Assembly (NCBI RefSeq): GCF_023078275.1
Contig: NC_062971.1
Location: 7,378,001 to 7,442,000 of the forward strand
Reading direction: 5' to 3'
Origin: Leguminivora glycinivorella
Taxonomy: Eukaryota > Arthropoda > Insecta > Lepidoptera > Tortricidae
Length of the DNA stretch: 64,000 nucleotides
Positions 21,978 through 33,637 of this stretch are shown in pieces. The translations under genes and the position numbers were made by a program. The notes beneath the pieces were generated by a model, which worked only from the letters and a program-made list of their open reading frames with translations, had not been told where the DNA came from and searched no databases. Each line of letters opens with the position of its first letter. The stretch's first letter is position 1.

Positions 21978-24900
21978 CGTCAAACTTATAACACCCCTTC
22001 GTTTTTACGTCGGGGGTTAAAAATACGATAAATCTAAAGCACCGTTTCACAGAATTTGAATGTCATTTTTACCCCTCACTATAGCTCGGAAACACATGTT
22101 TTATCCTTTAATGCCAGCGGGTAAATTTGCATTTTATCTATACTAGTGGATAAAGTAATTTGGCCTTGAATATTGTCAAATTTTCTGCTTTAAAATTGAT
22201 AAAAGCGAATGAAGATGTTTTACCACCTGTGGATCAACTACTGGAAGCAGTGATCAATAAACGCATTTTATGCGAACTTTCCTCGCTTACTTTAAAATAC
22301 GACTTTGCACCCTTGTGTAACAAATAACTATAAAACCTGTAATATCTCACCAAGAATGCTTTGTTGCGGCGCCCAATCCAAAATATGAACATTTTTCGGT
22401 AAATTTGGTAATTGTTCTTCGAATTTCCATAGCACGGTTTGCTTCAATCCACCAAATACTTCCAAGAACTCTTTTTTTAATGATTCTGGCCAGTCTTTGC
22501 TTTTGGCATTAGTTCCCATACTGAAATATATTACTCCGTGCTTTGCCTCATCCATTATTTTTTGAAGATTCTGTAAGTGTAAGAATGAGGTGTAGGTGCA
22601 ATCAATCTAGTAACTATAAAATATAAATTAATACCACAGTTTGCGTTAAATTTGTTAGTACCATTTTTGCAGAATTATTTATGATGCAGGACCAATGATA
22701 AGACAATCCAAGTTAGAGACCTCGGGCACCGAACGCATTTTTAAGAGAACGCATGGTTTAAGTTATAAGTAATTTGTACTTAACATTTCAGACTATGGCT
22801 ACTCAAATACTCATACTTACTGCTGGAAGAGGTTTAGTGTTAGGATTGATGTGATATCCTCCAATTTCTCTGACATTCGGCGGTAAACTGATGGGCTGAC
22901 TCAACGCAGTGTGGGAGTTTGTCAGCATAAAGGTACCGTTGTACACTGCTTCCTCGTATGCAGGCAGCTGCCTACCCCGTTTTTCGTACAAGGGCTTAAA
23001 GAATTCATCGTATATTGTGATCGTATTTGGCTGTATGTAACTGAAACCCAGGTTACAGTCCATTATTTTACAGTGACACTTGAAGAGATATTATTTTATT
23101 CTATAGTTGCAACATCTACATAATTCAAAAGCTGCGCACGACCATTTAAGTTGATAAGCATATTAGGTTCAGTTTCACATAATCAACTTTTAGTCCACAC
23201 ACGAAGTAGCAAATAACATGGTAGGTACTTGCGAAATATTATTTTTATGTAGATGGGGCATTTGTTTTTTCAAAGTTGTCCACCCCACTTTTTTTTGGAT
23301 TTGGAATTTCGTATGCGATTTCCACTCAGAATCGAAAGATCTCGCGATTTTGAGTATGAATCCTGTAAAAAATACCCATGTTACAAAAAAGTGGGGTACT
23401 CTGGACAGCTTTGAAAAAAATACACCTGTGTTTTAACTATTTCTACAACTTACAAATATTTTGCAGCCGTAAACGCAACCATGGTGAACAGATTGACAAA
23501 TCGCTCAAAGAAGGAGAACGGTGGAATTGTGGAAGCGAGGATATTAGGGTTGAACGAGGGGTTCGAAGGCTCGTGCACCAGCTGCAGCACTATCCAATGA
23601 GCTTCCATAGACGACGACCAGATCAGTGGGCAGTTATATAGAGGCGCTATCCTGTAATGTGAGTACACAATCATTATTAGAATAACGCCATCTCCAGTCT
23701 GTTTGCCGCAACAGCATATTTTCAGTGGTGCCGTAAAGTAGCGATCATTGTTTAGGCGGTCGTATTTTAATGTATGGGATTAAATTGTCTTATGTACCAT
23801 TTGTCTGTGTTAGTAAAGTTACTGTTCGAATCGTAATTGATTTTTATATCCGACTATGAGAAATTTTACTGTTACGGTTTTAACACTCATGAGATATGTG
23901 CTATCTTTCATAACGGCGGCTGATCGTAAGATCCAGCAAATTGTTAAATCCCCAAACATAAATTGTAAAACATGGTTTCCTGGGGCGACGGAGCCCCGCG
24001 AAAGCTATTGGTATTGAAGCTATGTCCATCTCTAGGCAGTTTACCTTACTTGTTGCTTTAAACTCTTTGAAGCACAGATCAGAGTATATCGTCCTCGGAA
24101 GACATAGGTACCTAGTGCGATAAAGGACGTAGTTTATGGAAAAGAATCCCATCCACAAAAATCTGTCAGTATAATTTGAATTTCCTGTCAAAAGTTCAAT
24201 AACAATTTTAGGAGATGGATCCTTTTCGCTAAGTCCTAGGTAAGTGTTCTTTTTCTACGAAGGTACTCTTACCCGGCAAAAACATCGGTGAAAAGCCACT
24301 CTGCTATGACAACATCAAACACCTGCGTAGTGTCACTGAGGAATTTCGCGAGATTTTCGTTCAAGAGCACGGTCTTTGTCATCTCAACAAACTTGGGTAC
24401 CATGGATAATACATCCGATGATGTTTCCTTGTTCAATATTGCCTTTAAATCTAACATGGTAGTAGCTGAAAAATGGCAATTTAAAACATAACATGTAGGT
24501 AAATCTAATAAATAATACGTATAACGGTGCAGCTTAGCTTTGTGTCCTGACCTTTATGGTCCTGAATTCAAATCATATGTGCTCTTAAAAAGATATATGA
24601 AGAAGTATAACTATATTTAACAATGATAGGAGTACACAATCAAAATATATTTATTAATATTATGGTTGATTGGTAGAGAATGCTTTCTGGCATTAACTCC
24701 GCCATTTGTTTTTTTTTTCCTTTCTTTTAGTGTTATTAACTTTCGTTAGACGTTTAAATGTTGAAAAAGAACAAGAAAAAATATTGTATGTGTGTGAAAA
24801 TAGAAACTTACTTTGTTTTTGAAAAGACTCTATACTTTTGCTAAGATCAACTTCATGATACTTATCCGTTGTTTTGTGCGTTGGGAACGGGGTTGCGTAG

Positions 24901-25368
24901 GTAACCTGGAAGTTAAAATTAAAATAATAAAACATCACTACTACTAGGTACATACGTATATTATTTGCGGCGTTTGGGGTTGAATTGAATCCCTCGGTCC
25001 GTAGAGACCTGAGTCGCCTCTATGAGAAGCTATCTAAGCACCTTATATGTACTTACCTAGATGCTTCTGGTGACCAGAGGGCTGGCCGGATCAGCATTGC
25101 TATGGCAGTGCGGCCAGCCTTCAGGGCAACTTAGCTAACGACGAGGACTTAGATCAAAATTTTATAAGTTTTTAATGTGTTTAATTATGTTATCTGTTTT
25201 ACATTATTTATCTACCTCATGTCCAGCTTCCAGCAGGTGTTTGACGTAGCCGGTGCCAAGTATGTTGTGGCTTTTTACAGGTAGCGGGAAAACCACTAGA
25301 ATCTTGTAGCCGCCACATAGGTGTAATAAAGCTACCAGCAATAGAGAAGATAGAAATAGTTTTGCCAT
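20872..25368 (-). CDS. UDP-glycosyltransferase copy B (UGT33-like), complete
   Basis: Eight coding exons: 25216..25368, 24812..24905, 24273..24465, 23454..23651, 22821..23040, 22351..22570, 21393..21612 and 20872..21145. They sum to 1572 bp, 523 residues, in one open frame with GT/AG introns, the usual UGT length. The start is MAKLFLSSLL, a signal peptide, and H34 in the KSH motif is the probable catalytic base. The UGT signature runs over exons 6 and 7 (WAPQQSIL, then THGG, TTE, GVP and GADQ) and binds the UDP-sugar. The last exon has HWVEHVVRTRGAPHLRSPAL, one membrane span (residues near LLAFILITLYVIKVVV) and a C-terminal KKTN that fits a KKXX ER-retrieval signal. So the catalytic part faces the ER lumen. 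It is the most compact copy (coding exons over 4.5 kb). A poly(A) signal lies 48 bp past the stop. The UGT33 label rests on remembered moth sequences; the acceptor cannot be deduced. Confidence 0.93.
21775..22020 (-). repeat. CCCCCGACG repeat with GACA microsatellite, copy in UGT B intron 6
   Basis: Contains AACCCCCGACGTAAAAACGA on the minus strand, a (CTGT)n tract, and AAAATCGGTCCACTAGGTCG. Sister copies lie at 42650..42930 and 61436..61675. Confidence 0.7.
24545..24592 (+). repeat. SINE remnant in UGT B intron 2
   Basis: GTCCTGAATTCAAATC followed by ATATGTGCT parallels 3871..3930 in copy A, at the same intron position. Confidence 0.4.
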
Positions 25369-26787
25369 GGTCGTAACTGAAAAAAAAAACAATACTGATG
25401 CATTGCAGTGTGAATGATAGGTATTAAAGAATCATCGCCATATTTAGTACAGTTAGATTTAATCTCATTAACGGATCTAACGCGACTAAACGAGTATATA
25501 CCTACTTGCTTAGTACCTACACACAAATATAGATTAGGTAAGGACTAAGGATGTAAAGATATTAGTAACTCGCGTGTATGAACTCGCCAAAACCAAGTGT
25601 AAACAAAAATGATCGCGCGCACACAGAAAAACGAGTGAACACGCGCGTAAAATAGTATTTTATGCAACAGGCGTTTAAAGGAGGTCAAAAAAGACGAGTG
25701 GCGTTGGTAACAAGTTGAGGCGAAGCCGACAATTGTTATTAAGACGCCATGAGTATTTTTTGACTCAGTTAAACACCGTTGCATACAATAGATCTTTTTC
25801 TACGACCATGCACTTAGTTTTTAATAGTTTTCTTGAATAACTTTCGTGAAATTCACTGTTTCTTATATTTTGACGCAAAGGTTTGCACTGTCAGCTCAGC
25901 TGCCCAAAGCCTTCCCGCGCTACGCGCAATCTTTATAACAATGCGTTGCCATGGTTACAGAGCCAAACAATGCGTTTTCAGTTTTTTCGATACTGCGCGC
26001 ATGCGCGGAAAGCTGGCGGACGCTTGCTTTGGGGAATAGACTTTTATGTAGGGTTTTAAAGATCTATGCACGACCCTGTAAATGACGAATAACAGGTCGG
26101 GAGTAGAAAAAATACGCTAAGTTACCCTGATCGTCCACGCAAAAATTAAACTATGTAGCTATGTAGGCTTCTTAATTAAAATATACTTAATACGTCATAC
26201 TTAACCTACTGAAATAAAAAAAAATCATTGAAAAAGTCGGCGTTATCATTTGGTAGAATGTTAACAGTTAGGAGCATTAAATTATAATGTTTACAATAAT
26301 TTGTATGGAAATTGTTTTTCGCTGCTAATTCATACTTATATAATTATGAAAAAATTCTGGTGCAAAGGCTGGCCATAGCGATTCAACGGGGTAATGCAAC
26401 GAGAGTTATGGGCACTTTTGCACCGGAAGCGGTGCGTATTGACTGATTACTTTTTGTAATTATTTCTAGTTAAGGTGGAAAAAATAAAAAAGTCAAGAGA
26501 ATTAACATAAGTTTAGTTTAGTTTAGTTTATTTCTCTCATTTATACAAATTTCACACAATTAGAATTTACATTTCAGCTTATTTTACTATTCGTATAGCG
26601 ATCGTTACAAAATAAATAATAAAATTAAATTTAAAATTACAAATAAAAATGGAAACAAGCAGTGCGAACAAAAAAAATATTAAAATGTCATATTGGTCCG
26701 ACACAAACACCAGGGAGGAGAAAATTACAATTCGCATCCAGAGTGCGCTGCGATGCAGTGCAGCCCTCCATAAAGTGTTGGTGTCCA

Positions 26788-26920
26788 GGGCGGTTACCAT
26801 GACGTACTAAAGACGTTCAGTTTAGGTTGAGAGAAAAGGACACAGCTATAGCAGTTACATAGCTCCGTCCCTCTCTCTCAACCTAAACTGAACGGCTTTA
26901 GCACGTCATGGTAACCCCCC
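26788..26920. mobile_element. 133-bp palindromic MITE
   Basis: The inverted arms GGTTACCATGACGT, CGTTCAGTTTAGGTTGAGAG and complements surround a short centre (CTATAGCAGTTACATAG). A copy of equal length lies at 44420..44552. Confidence 0.8.
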
Positions 26921-26922
26921 AG

Positions 26923-27410
26923 GCTTCTCAGTAGAAATACTAAGCTGAGAATATATAACACCGTAATTCGACCAATCCTAATGTATGGCTGTGAGGCCTG
27001 GACACTAACACAAAAAGAGGAAAGTCAGCTCCTTGTAGCGGAAAGAAAGATATACCGGAAAATCCTGGGACCTGCCAAGAGAGATGACGGCACGTGGAGG
27101 ATAAGGAGGAATGCCGAAATAGAGGAGTTGGTGGGCGAAGCGAACATCATCGGCGTAACCAAATCCCACAGACTTCGCTGCTTCGGTCACCTACTAAGAA
27201 TGGGAGAGGATCGGGCTGCCAAGAGGGCGTATCTGGGAAGACCAACTGGTGGCCGCCCGGCGGATCGGCCCAGATACCGCTGGGGAGACAGCGTGATGGC
27301 GGATCTGTGTCAGCTACAAGCCGATAATTGGCAGGAAGCTGCGCAGGATCGGGATAAGGGGCGTGCTCTCGTTTTGGAGGCCAAGATCCTCTTTGGATGA
27401 CAGTGCCATA
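26923..27410 (+). mobile_element. RTE-type LINE C-terminal fragment
   Basis: The frame at 26981..27400, open upstream to about 26931, encodes IYNTVIRPILMYGCEAWTLT, ERKIYRKILGP and RLRCFGHLLRMGEDRAAKRA, the classic end of an RTE reverse transcriptase. It is intact to its stop at 27400. The palindromic MITE directly abuts its left side. Confidence 0.85.
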
Positions 27411-27717
27411 CTAGTTAGTTAGTTTAGTTCATATTGGTAAAAATAAAAATAAATACAGGTTTAGTACTACATAGTACAAATCAAAAATAACCAATGTCAA
27501 TAATACAATATAGAATAATGAATAATGAGAAATAATAAAAAATAAATTACGGAAATGTAATTGTAGTACTATAATTAGTACATATCAATGCCAATATTAA
27601 AATTATAATAGGAAATAATTAATGTCTAAGAAAAATCGTCCATAATTTATTTTATTATTATTATTAAGTATTTAGGTATAATACCTAAAAGCATAATATG
27701 TATTAATAAAAGCTTAC

Positions 27718-27840
27718 CTCGTGTAATGCTAACTAAACAGAATCGTTTGATTGCATCCTATAGTTATAAAAAAACTAATAAAACAAGTTATCCATAGCTA
27801 CAAAAATATATTTAAACTATAGTTTCACTACTAAATCGTT
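27718..27840 (-). other. Putative 5' non-coding exon of UGT copy B
   Basis: It ends CACGAG followed by the donor GTAAGCTT. The partner acceptor is at 25378..25377, directly before TTACGACC and the start ATG at 25368. The start of the exon is estimated. Confidence 0.55.
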
Positions 27841-27910
27841 TCTAATCAGTCCTTTTCTTTATATTCAGTTACCAGCATAGTCGCTATACGTGAAAATGGC
27901 CGTTCGTGAG
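27841..27910 (-). promoter_or_regulatory. Conserved UGT promoter block, copy B
   Basis: Minus strand: TCACGAACGGCCATTTTCACG, then TATAGCGAC, then ATATAAAGAAAAGG. It matches the copy A block closely over roughly 70 bp. A 134-bp Harbinger-like MITE lies only about 22 bp upstream (27933..28066). Confidence 0.6.
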
Positions 27911-27932
27911 TTTTCATTTCAAGCATGTGACA

Positions 27933-28066
27933 GTCCGTTTTCACATTATCCGATCCGATATGAGATGTCGGAAGCGGAAGGATTTCAATGGAAAAAATCC
28001 AAGATGGCGCCTGTAATGTATGGGGTATCGTTCCTTCATCCGCTATCGGATCGGATGAAAACGCAC
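27933..28066. mobile_element. Harbinger-like MITE beside the UGT B promoter
   Basis: 134 bp, GTCCGTTTTCACATTATCCG to GATGAAAACGCAC, the same length as 6191..6324. The A unit has the uninterrupted sequence (TGACTTACGTT near 14228), so the insertion happened after duplication. Confidence 0.8.
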
Positions 28067-29048
28067 TTGCGTTCGGTGGTTTCGCTATTTAGATTTCACT
28101 GAGTTCTGATGATTGATTCTATGAGGAATTAAAAGAACTTCTCAATTATAATATAATAAGCATTACTACTTATTACTGGCTTCATGCGAAGTGCATGGGG
28201 GAGGCAAGTATAGCCTTAGCGCATCTGGTGGTCAAAATATGAACTAACGGTGGAAAGCGTGTTTGACATTTCATAAAAGTTGTATGGCTGGAAAGAAAAC
28301 TTCACTATACGATTACTCTTTAAATATTCATTTGATTTGCATGTAAGAATCATTGTAATCTGTATACTTAAATTGCTTAATATAATTAATTAGATTAGAT
28401 ATTTATCAATACAGCTATAGCTTGGCAAAAACATAAATTTTGTAATTGTTTTATTATTTCCAGACCGCCGTTCTTGCCCTTTTCCGTCTAAGGTAAATAA
28501 ATGATATTTCTTTGGTAATCCTAACTTTTGATAAAATTGTTCTCTTTTCTTTCCTTTGATAAAAGCATTATTTGATCTGTGATAAAAGTAATCGTTGATT
28601 TGATTACCCTACCCCAAACTAAACAAGTTGTGATTACAAGCAAAAATTTGCAATATTATGTCGTTTGCCACATGCTTGCTTGGTAAGCGACAAAGATATC
28701 TGACTATTCTTCTATACCTGTTTATTAATTTGTATAAGCATTTAACATTTAAATACCTAGTGCAACAATGTTTTCTAGAACAGATCCAGTGTTGGAATAC
28801 ATCCTTGGCAAGTTTTTCAAGTCATCATGGGTTAATAATTTAAATGACACGCTGAAGTCAGTTTTTTTCAAGTAAGTATTAAAGATTATTTGCACCGGGT
28901 GTTTGTAGAGCTGAAATTTCAGATAGGTTATTCTTCAATTCCGGCGTAGTCTGATACCCACGTGATAATTTATTGATACTCATTGTTAGTCAGCATTTTC
29001 TTTTAGATGATAGATGTTGGATTGTTGGGTTTCCCGTAATTTGGTATT

Positions 29049-29384
29049 TTGGTCAAAGTCGTATTCTGGTATCCCATTATCGTGAGGAATCATGGGAACT
29101 CCTCAAATCGGAACGGCATTCTTATAGTGACTTTCGTATTGTCATCAAATAATCAGGAATTTACATTAAAAACATTGGCATTTGATGAAGTGGAACTACT
29201 GAAGGTGATGAGATCAGCTTCTTATCCTGCTTTACTCTATAGAGTTAGAAAGGGGTATACTCATCAGCTGGCGCTGCTCAGAGGCGACCTGATGCTGGCG
29301 CAGGCCGCTGCTCACGGGGCCTACCACGCCGTAGTCGCCGCCGCTGCTAAGGGCAAGGTACTACATACACACTACTACATATAG
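29049..29384 (+). other. Open frame of repeat origin with a GC-rich, exon-like end
   Basis: The first half translates like the 121-bp repeat family. The second half (LLYRVRKGYTHQLALL, GDLMLAQAAAHGAYHAVV) is GC-rich, unlike its surroundings, and stops being compositionally distinct at AAGG followed by TACTACAT. I do not recognise the protein; it may be a transduced exon or a LINE part. Confidence 0.35.
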
Positions 29385-29553
29385 CGCATTAGGAACGGCT
29401 TGATAGTAGCCCCGGAAGGTTCTTCGAACATTTTAAAATACGCGTTCGAATTTCAAAATCTCGATCGAACGCTGAAGACGGTCGTTCGTGCAGCGTCGTC
29501 ACTTGTTTTCTTCCGATGTGCGCGCGTGTTTTGTTTCGAATTCAGAGTCAAAC

Positions 29554-29707
29554 TGTATCATGCTCTTAGTTTTATAAGTCGATGTTTAGAACGCACCAAG
29601 ATATCACGTAACCGACGCGTCCCATCTGTCAACGACACGAACTTGTAACCGTCTCGATAATACACTATGTGATCTTAAATAATTGTTTTATTAAACTAAA
29701 CAATACA
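29554..29707 (+). repeat. 5' LTR
   Basis: 154 bp, TG...CA ends, with a TTTTATAAG box near the start. Its last base is the A of the Gag-Pol ATG. Confidence 0.95.
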
Positions 29708-32700
29708 TGGCGCAGTCGAATACATCAACGATGTCGATGTTTAACTTGCCAGAAAAATTAAACATATCAGGTAACCTGTCTGAGAATTGGAAAACCTTTG
29801 AACAAAATTTGGTTATATATTTAGTAGCGTCCGGTTTGGATAAAAGTGAAGATGCAAGAAAAGTGGCAATTCTACTAAATATCATTGGAGAAGATGGTGT
29901 AAAGATCTTTAATAATTTCGGGCTGACGGAGGACCAGAAGGGCAAATATGAAGATATCTTTAAAAAATTCCGAGACTACTGCGAGCCTAAGAAAAATGTT
30001 TTACACTCAAGGTTTCTATTTTACAATAGGAAGCAAGAGGAGAACGAACCCTTCGACCAATTTCTCACTGACATAAAGAAATTGGTTAAGAGTTGTAAAT
30101 TTCAAGCCGAAGATGAGGCTGTTCGAGATAGACTGGTATTGGGCACAAATGACTTAAATACACAGAAGAAAATTGTAATAGAAGGAGATGCTGATTTAGA
30201 TACCGTTATCACGAAGTTACGACTTGCTGAGTTGGGGCGTCAGCAGGCTGCAGAAGTACAAGGAAAGGTCAAGGTTGACAAGGTTGACAGAAAATTCAAT
30301 AGTAAACCAATGCCTAATAATATGGTCCTGAAATGTAAATGGTGTGGAGAACAACATGAAAGAAAACTTGAAGTGTGTCCGGCTCGAGGCAAGTTATGTA
30401 CCAAATGCAATCGGTACAATCACTTTGCAACAGTATGCCGCAGCAGATATGTAAAAGTTATTGCGGACAATAATTTAAAAAATCAAGAAGACAGTGATAG
30501 TGAATTTTACTGTGGAGGTGTTCAGAAGGTACGTTCTAAAGAATGGAGACAAACATTATTACTACAAGACACCACAAGTGTCAAGTTCAAGCTAGACACT
30601 GGTTCCGATGTTGACTTGATTCCATACAGTGTTTATCAAACACTTAAACAAAGAAAAAAGCTGCAGTTGGATTCTCCTAAATGTAATCTTTATGCTTTCA
30701 ACAATACAGGAATAAAGGTATATGGCTCTGTATTGTTGGAAGTGAAATTAGTAAATAAATGCTATTTTATAGATTTCATTGTCACGGAGTCACAGTTTGA
30801 ACCAACCCTTGGCAGAGATTCTTGTACAATGCTAGGTTTGGTTGAAAGAAAATATATCAATAAAATTGACTCATTGGAAAATGACATTGTTACAGGTGAT
30901 CCACGAAAAAACGAATTAATGGAAAAATATCATGATGTTTTTACTGGGACAGGGAGATTTCCAGTTGAATGCCAAATACTACTGAAAGAAGGATCTGTAC
31001 CAATTTCAAAACCACCTCATCGTGTTCCTCTAAAATTAAAAGAAAAGCTTAAATCAAAACTTGAACGGTTGTGCCAAAAAGGTGTGATTTCAAAGATGGA
31101 CGAAGCCACAGAATGGATAAACAGAATTGTTATAGTGGAAAAAGATGAAAATGCCATCCGTGTGTGTTTAGATCCAAGGGATTTAAATAAGTGTATTCTC
31201 AAGAAATATTACGAAATTCCAACTATTAATGATTTAAAGTCTAAAATATCTGGAGCAAAATATTTCTCGGTCCTAGACCTGAAAGAGTCTTTTTGGCAAA
31301 TTGGTCTTTCTGAGTCTAGTAAAAAGCTTTGTACATTTTCAACTGTTTTTGGTACATATAATTTTAATGTTTTACCTTTTGGATTAGATATTTCAGCTGA
31401 AATTTTTCAAGAAAACTGTGAAAATTGTTTCAAAAATATTGACAATACATTTATTTATATTGATGATTTTTTAATATATGGCAAAACAAAAGAGGAACAT
31501 GATGTGGCTTTACAAAAAGTCTTACTAAGGGCAAAAGAATTAAATATTAAATTTAATCTTAAAAAATTTCAGTATCTCCCTGAAATAGTAAAGTATTTTG
31601 GTCATGAGATAATTAATGGTTGTTTGATGCCTGATAAAAATAAGGTTAAAGCTATTATGGATTATGACTCACCCTCTGATAAACAAAGCTTACAAAGGTT
31701 TTTGGGCATGATAAATTATATGAGAGATTATATTCCAAGATTGTCGGAATTAACAAGTCCATTAAGAGATCTTTTAAAAAAAGATGTAATGTTTCAGTGG
31801 GGAGAGAGTCATGAAAAATGCATTGAACAAATAAAAAATATTCTTGTTAGTCCACCCGTTTTAAGAAACTTTGATCCCAAGCAGCCATTGACTATCCAGA
31901 CAGACAGCTCAAAAAATGCTATTGGTTGTGTTTTAATGCAATTTAAACAACCAGTTGCATTTGCATCTAAAAGTTTAAGTAAGACTGAATGTGAGTATGG
32001 TCAAATAGACAAAGAATTTTTAGCCATTCTATATGCCTGTAAAAAATTTCATTATTATATATATGGCAGACATACTGTAGTCCAAACTGATCACCTACCA
32101 TTAGTTGCATTAATGAAAAAAGAACTGCATTCTATTGCATCTCAAAGATTACGGAAAATTAGATTAAAACTAAATATATATGATATTGATGTTCAGTATG
32201 TTAAGGGTTCACAGATGTTGATTGCAGATGCCATAAGTAGAGCATCATCAAAAGCTGATGCCAGCACTCTTGAACAATCACTGGACCATGTTGTTCATAC
32301 AGTAAATGTAGGTGACAAATTTTTGACAGAGATCATAGAAGCCACATGTAAAGATGCAGTACTATCTCAATTGATTGACTATTATAATAATGGTTGGCCT
32401 ACAAACATTGATAAAGTCACAGACCTTGTCAAACCTTATTGGAAAATTAAAAATAACATTGCAGTTGAAAATAATATGGTATATTTAGATCATAAGATTA
32501 TAGTTCCCTCATCTCTTATTAAAACTGTTATGGAAAGAGTACACTCTTCACATTTTGGTATTACTAAAACCATAGGTAGAGCCAAGTCACTTTTCTTTTG
32601 GCTAAACATGAAAAATGATATTATTGATACTATAAGTAAATGTCGCTTATGTGAGAAATATAGTGCTAAGAAAGTAAAGGAAACATTATTATTAGATGAA

Positions 32701-33627
32701 ACCACACCATCACTTCCATATAATAAAGTGGGATGTGACTTTCTAAGTTATGGGAATGAAAACTATCTAGTAGTAGCTGACTATTACACTAAGTGGTTTG
32801 ATCTAATAAAAGTTAATTCAATGACTGCTGCATCAGTTATAAACATTTTAAAAGTCTTATTTGCTACTCATGGTATACCGAGCATTCTCAGAGCTGACAA
32901 CATGCCATTCAACTCTATTGAATTTAAAAACTTTGCAAAACTGTATAAATTTTCTGTTGTTACATCTAGCCCTCTGTATCCTAAGTCGAATGGTTTTGTT
33001 GAGAAATATGTTGGTATAGCCAAAACTATGTTAAAAAAATGTAAAGATGAGAATTTAGATATACACCTTGTTATTTTAGAATATAGGAATAGCCCAGTTA
33101 TAGGTTCACCATATTCTCCCTCTCAATTGTTATTTAGTCGTTTTACTAAGTCTACACTGCCAATACACGACAAATTGCTTGCACCAAAAGTTGTCACTGA
33201 TTTTCATAAATATCAAGAAAAAAGAAACATTATAAATAAAACCAATTATGATAAAACTGCTAGACATTATAATTATACTCTAGAAAAAGGGCAAGATGTT
33301 GTGTATCGCAGGGAGAATGTATGGTTGCCAGCAAAAATAGTGGGCCTTCACAGTTCGCCCAGGTCATATTTTATTCAGGATGAAAAGGGTACTATTCTAA
33401 GAAGAAACTCTTCGCAGTTGAAGCCATCAGCAACTTCCGACATCCCATCAGATGTTTCTGATGTGGTGCCAAGACGATCTGTTGTTATACCTATAGAGAA
33501 TGGGAACTCAGGGTTGCCTGTGGATTCAGAAAACATTATAGAACCTGGACCTACTTGTGAAGGAAGACCTAAACGTGTTGTTAACCCTCCAGCTTATCTT
33601 AAAGACTATGAAACAGATTTACCATAA
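29707..33627 (+). CDS. Gag-Pol polyprotein of the Gypsy element
   Basis: 1306 residues. Gag is at about 1-250, with two Cys/His knuckles (210-244, the first of CxxC/H type and the second CTKCNRYNHFATVC). The aspartic protease has LDTGSDVDL (D297). Reverse transcriptase spans about 430-650, with LPFGL and YIDD (584-587). RNase H has D733 and EFLAILYACKKFHYYIYG. Integrase has an HHCC finger (H946, H949, C979, C982) and catalytic D1011, D1064 and E1099. Gag and Pol share one frame, so no frameshift is needed. The finger pattern and layout suggest the mag lineage, from memory. The ATG is formed where the LTR meets the primer-binding site, and an in-frame TAA at 29692 excludes an upstream start; M9 or M11 could be alternatives. 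It copies and integrates the element and looks functional throughout. Confidence 0.96.
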   Translation: MAQSNTSTMSMFNLPEKLNISGNLSENWKTFEQNLVIYLVASGLDKSEDARKVAILLNIIGEDGVKIFNNFGLTEDQKGKYEDIFKKFRDYCEPKKNVLHSRFLFYNRKQEENEPFDQFLTDIKKLVKSCKFQAEDEAVRDRLVLGTNDLNTQKKIVIEGDADLDTVITKLRLAELGRQQAAEVQGKVKVDKVDRKFNSKPMPNNMVLKCKWCGEQHERKLEVCPARGKLCTKCNRYNHFATVCRSRYVKVIADNNLKNQEDSDSEFYCGGVQKVRSKEWRQTLLLQDTTSVKFKLDTGSDVDLIPYSVYQTLKQRKKLQLDSPKCNLYAFNNTGIKVYGSVLLEVKLVNKCYFIDFIVTESQFEPTLGRDSCTMLGLVERKYINKIDSLENDIVTGDPRKNELMEKYHDVFTGTGRFPVECQILLKEGSVPISKPPHRVPLKLKEKLKSKLERLCQKGVISKMDEATEWINRIVIVEKDENAIRVCLDPRDLNKCILKKYYEIPTINDLKSKISGAKYFSVLDLKESFWQIGLSESSKKLCTFSTVFGTYNFNVLPFGLDISAEIFQENCENCFKNIDNTFIYIDDFLIYGKTKEEHDVALQKVLLRAKELNIKFNLKKFQYLPEIVKYFGHEIINGCLMPDKNKVKAIMDYDSPSDKQSLQRFLGMINYMRDYIPRLSELTSPLRDLLKKDVMFQWGESHEKCIEQIKNILVSPPVLRNFDPKQPLTIQTDSSKNAIGCVLMQFKQPVAFASKSLSKTECEYGQIDKEFLAILYACKKFHYYIYGRHTVVQTDHLPLVALMKKELHSIASQRLRKIRLKLNIYDIDVQYVKGSQMLIADAISRASSKADASTLEQSLDHVVHTVNVGDKFLTEIIEATCKDAVLSQLIDYYNNGWPTNIDKVTDLVKPYWKIKNNIAVENNMVYLDHKIIVPSSLIKTVMERVHSSHFGITKTIGRAKSLFFWLNMKNDIIDTISKCRLCEKYSAKKVKETLLLDETTPSLPYNKVGCDFLSYGNENYLVVADYYTKWFDLIKVNSMTAASVINILKVLFATHGIPSILRADNMPFNSIEFKNFAKLYKFSVVTSSPLYPKSNGFVEKYVGIAKTMLKKCKDENLDIHLVILEYRNSPVIGSPYSPSQLLFSRFTKSTLPIHDKLLAPKVVTDFHKYQEKRNIINKTNYDKTARHYNYTLEKGQDVVYRRENVWLPAKIVGLHSSPRSYFIQDEKGTILRRNSSQLKPSATSDIPSDVSDVVPRRSVVIPIENGNSGLPVDSENIIEPGPTCEGRPKRVVNPPAYLKDYETDLP

Positions 33628-33637
33628 AGGGGGAAGA

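Noticed and set aside
32880..33010. Integrase missing one residue between the second D and the E (ADNMPF where DNGPQF is common)
   Set aside because: The rest of the domain is intact, and I recall DNMPF-type variants in related elements, so I do not treat it as damage.
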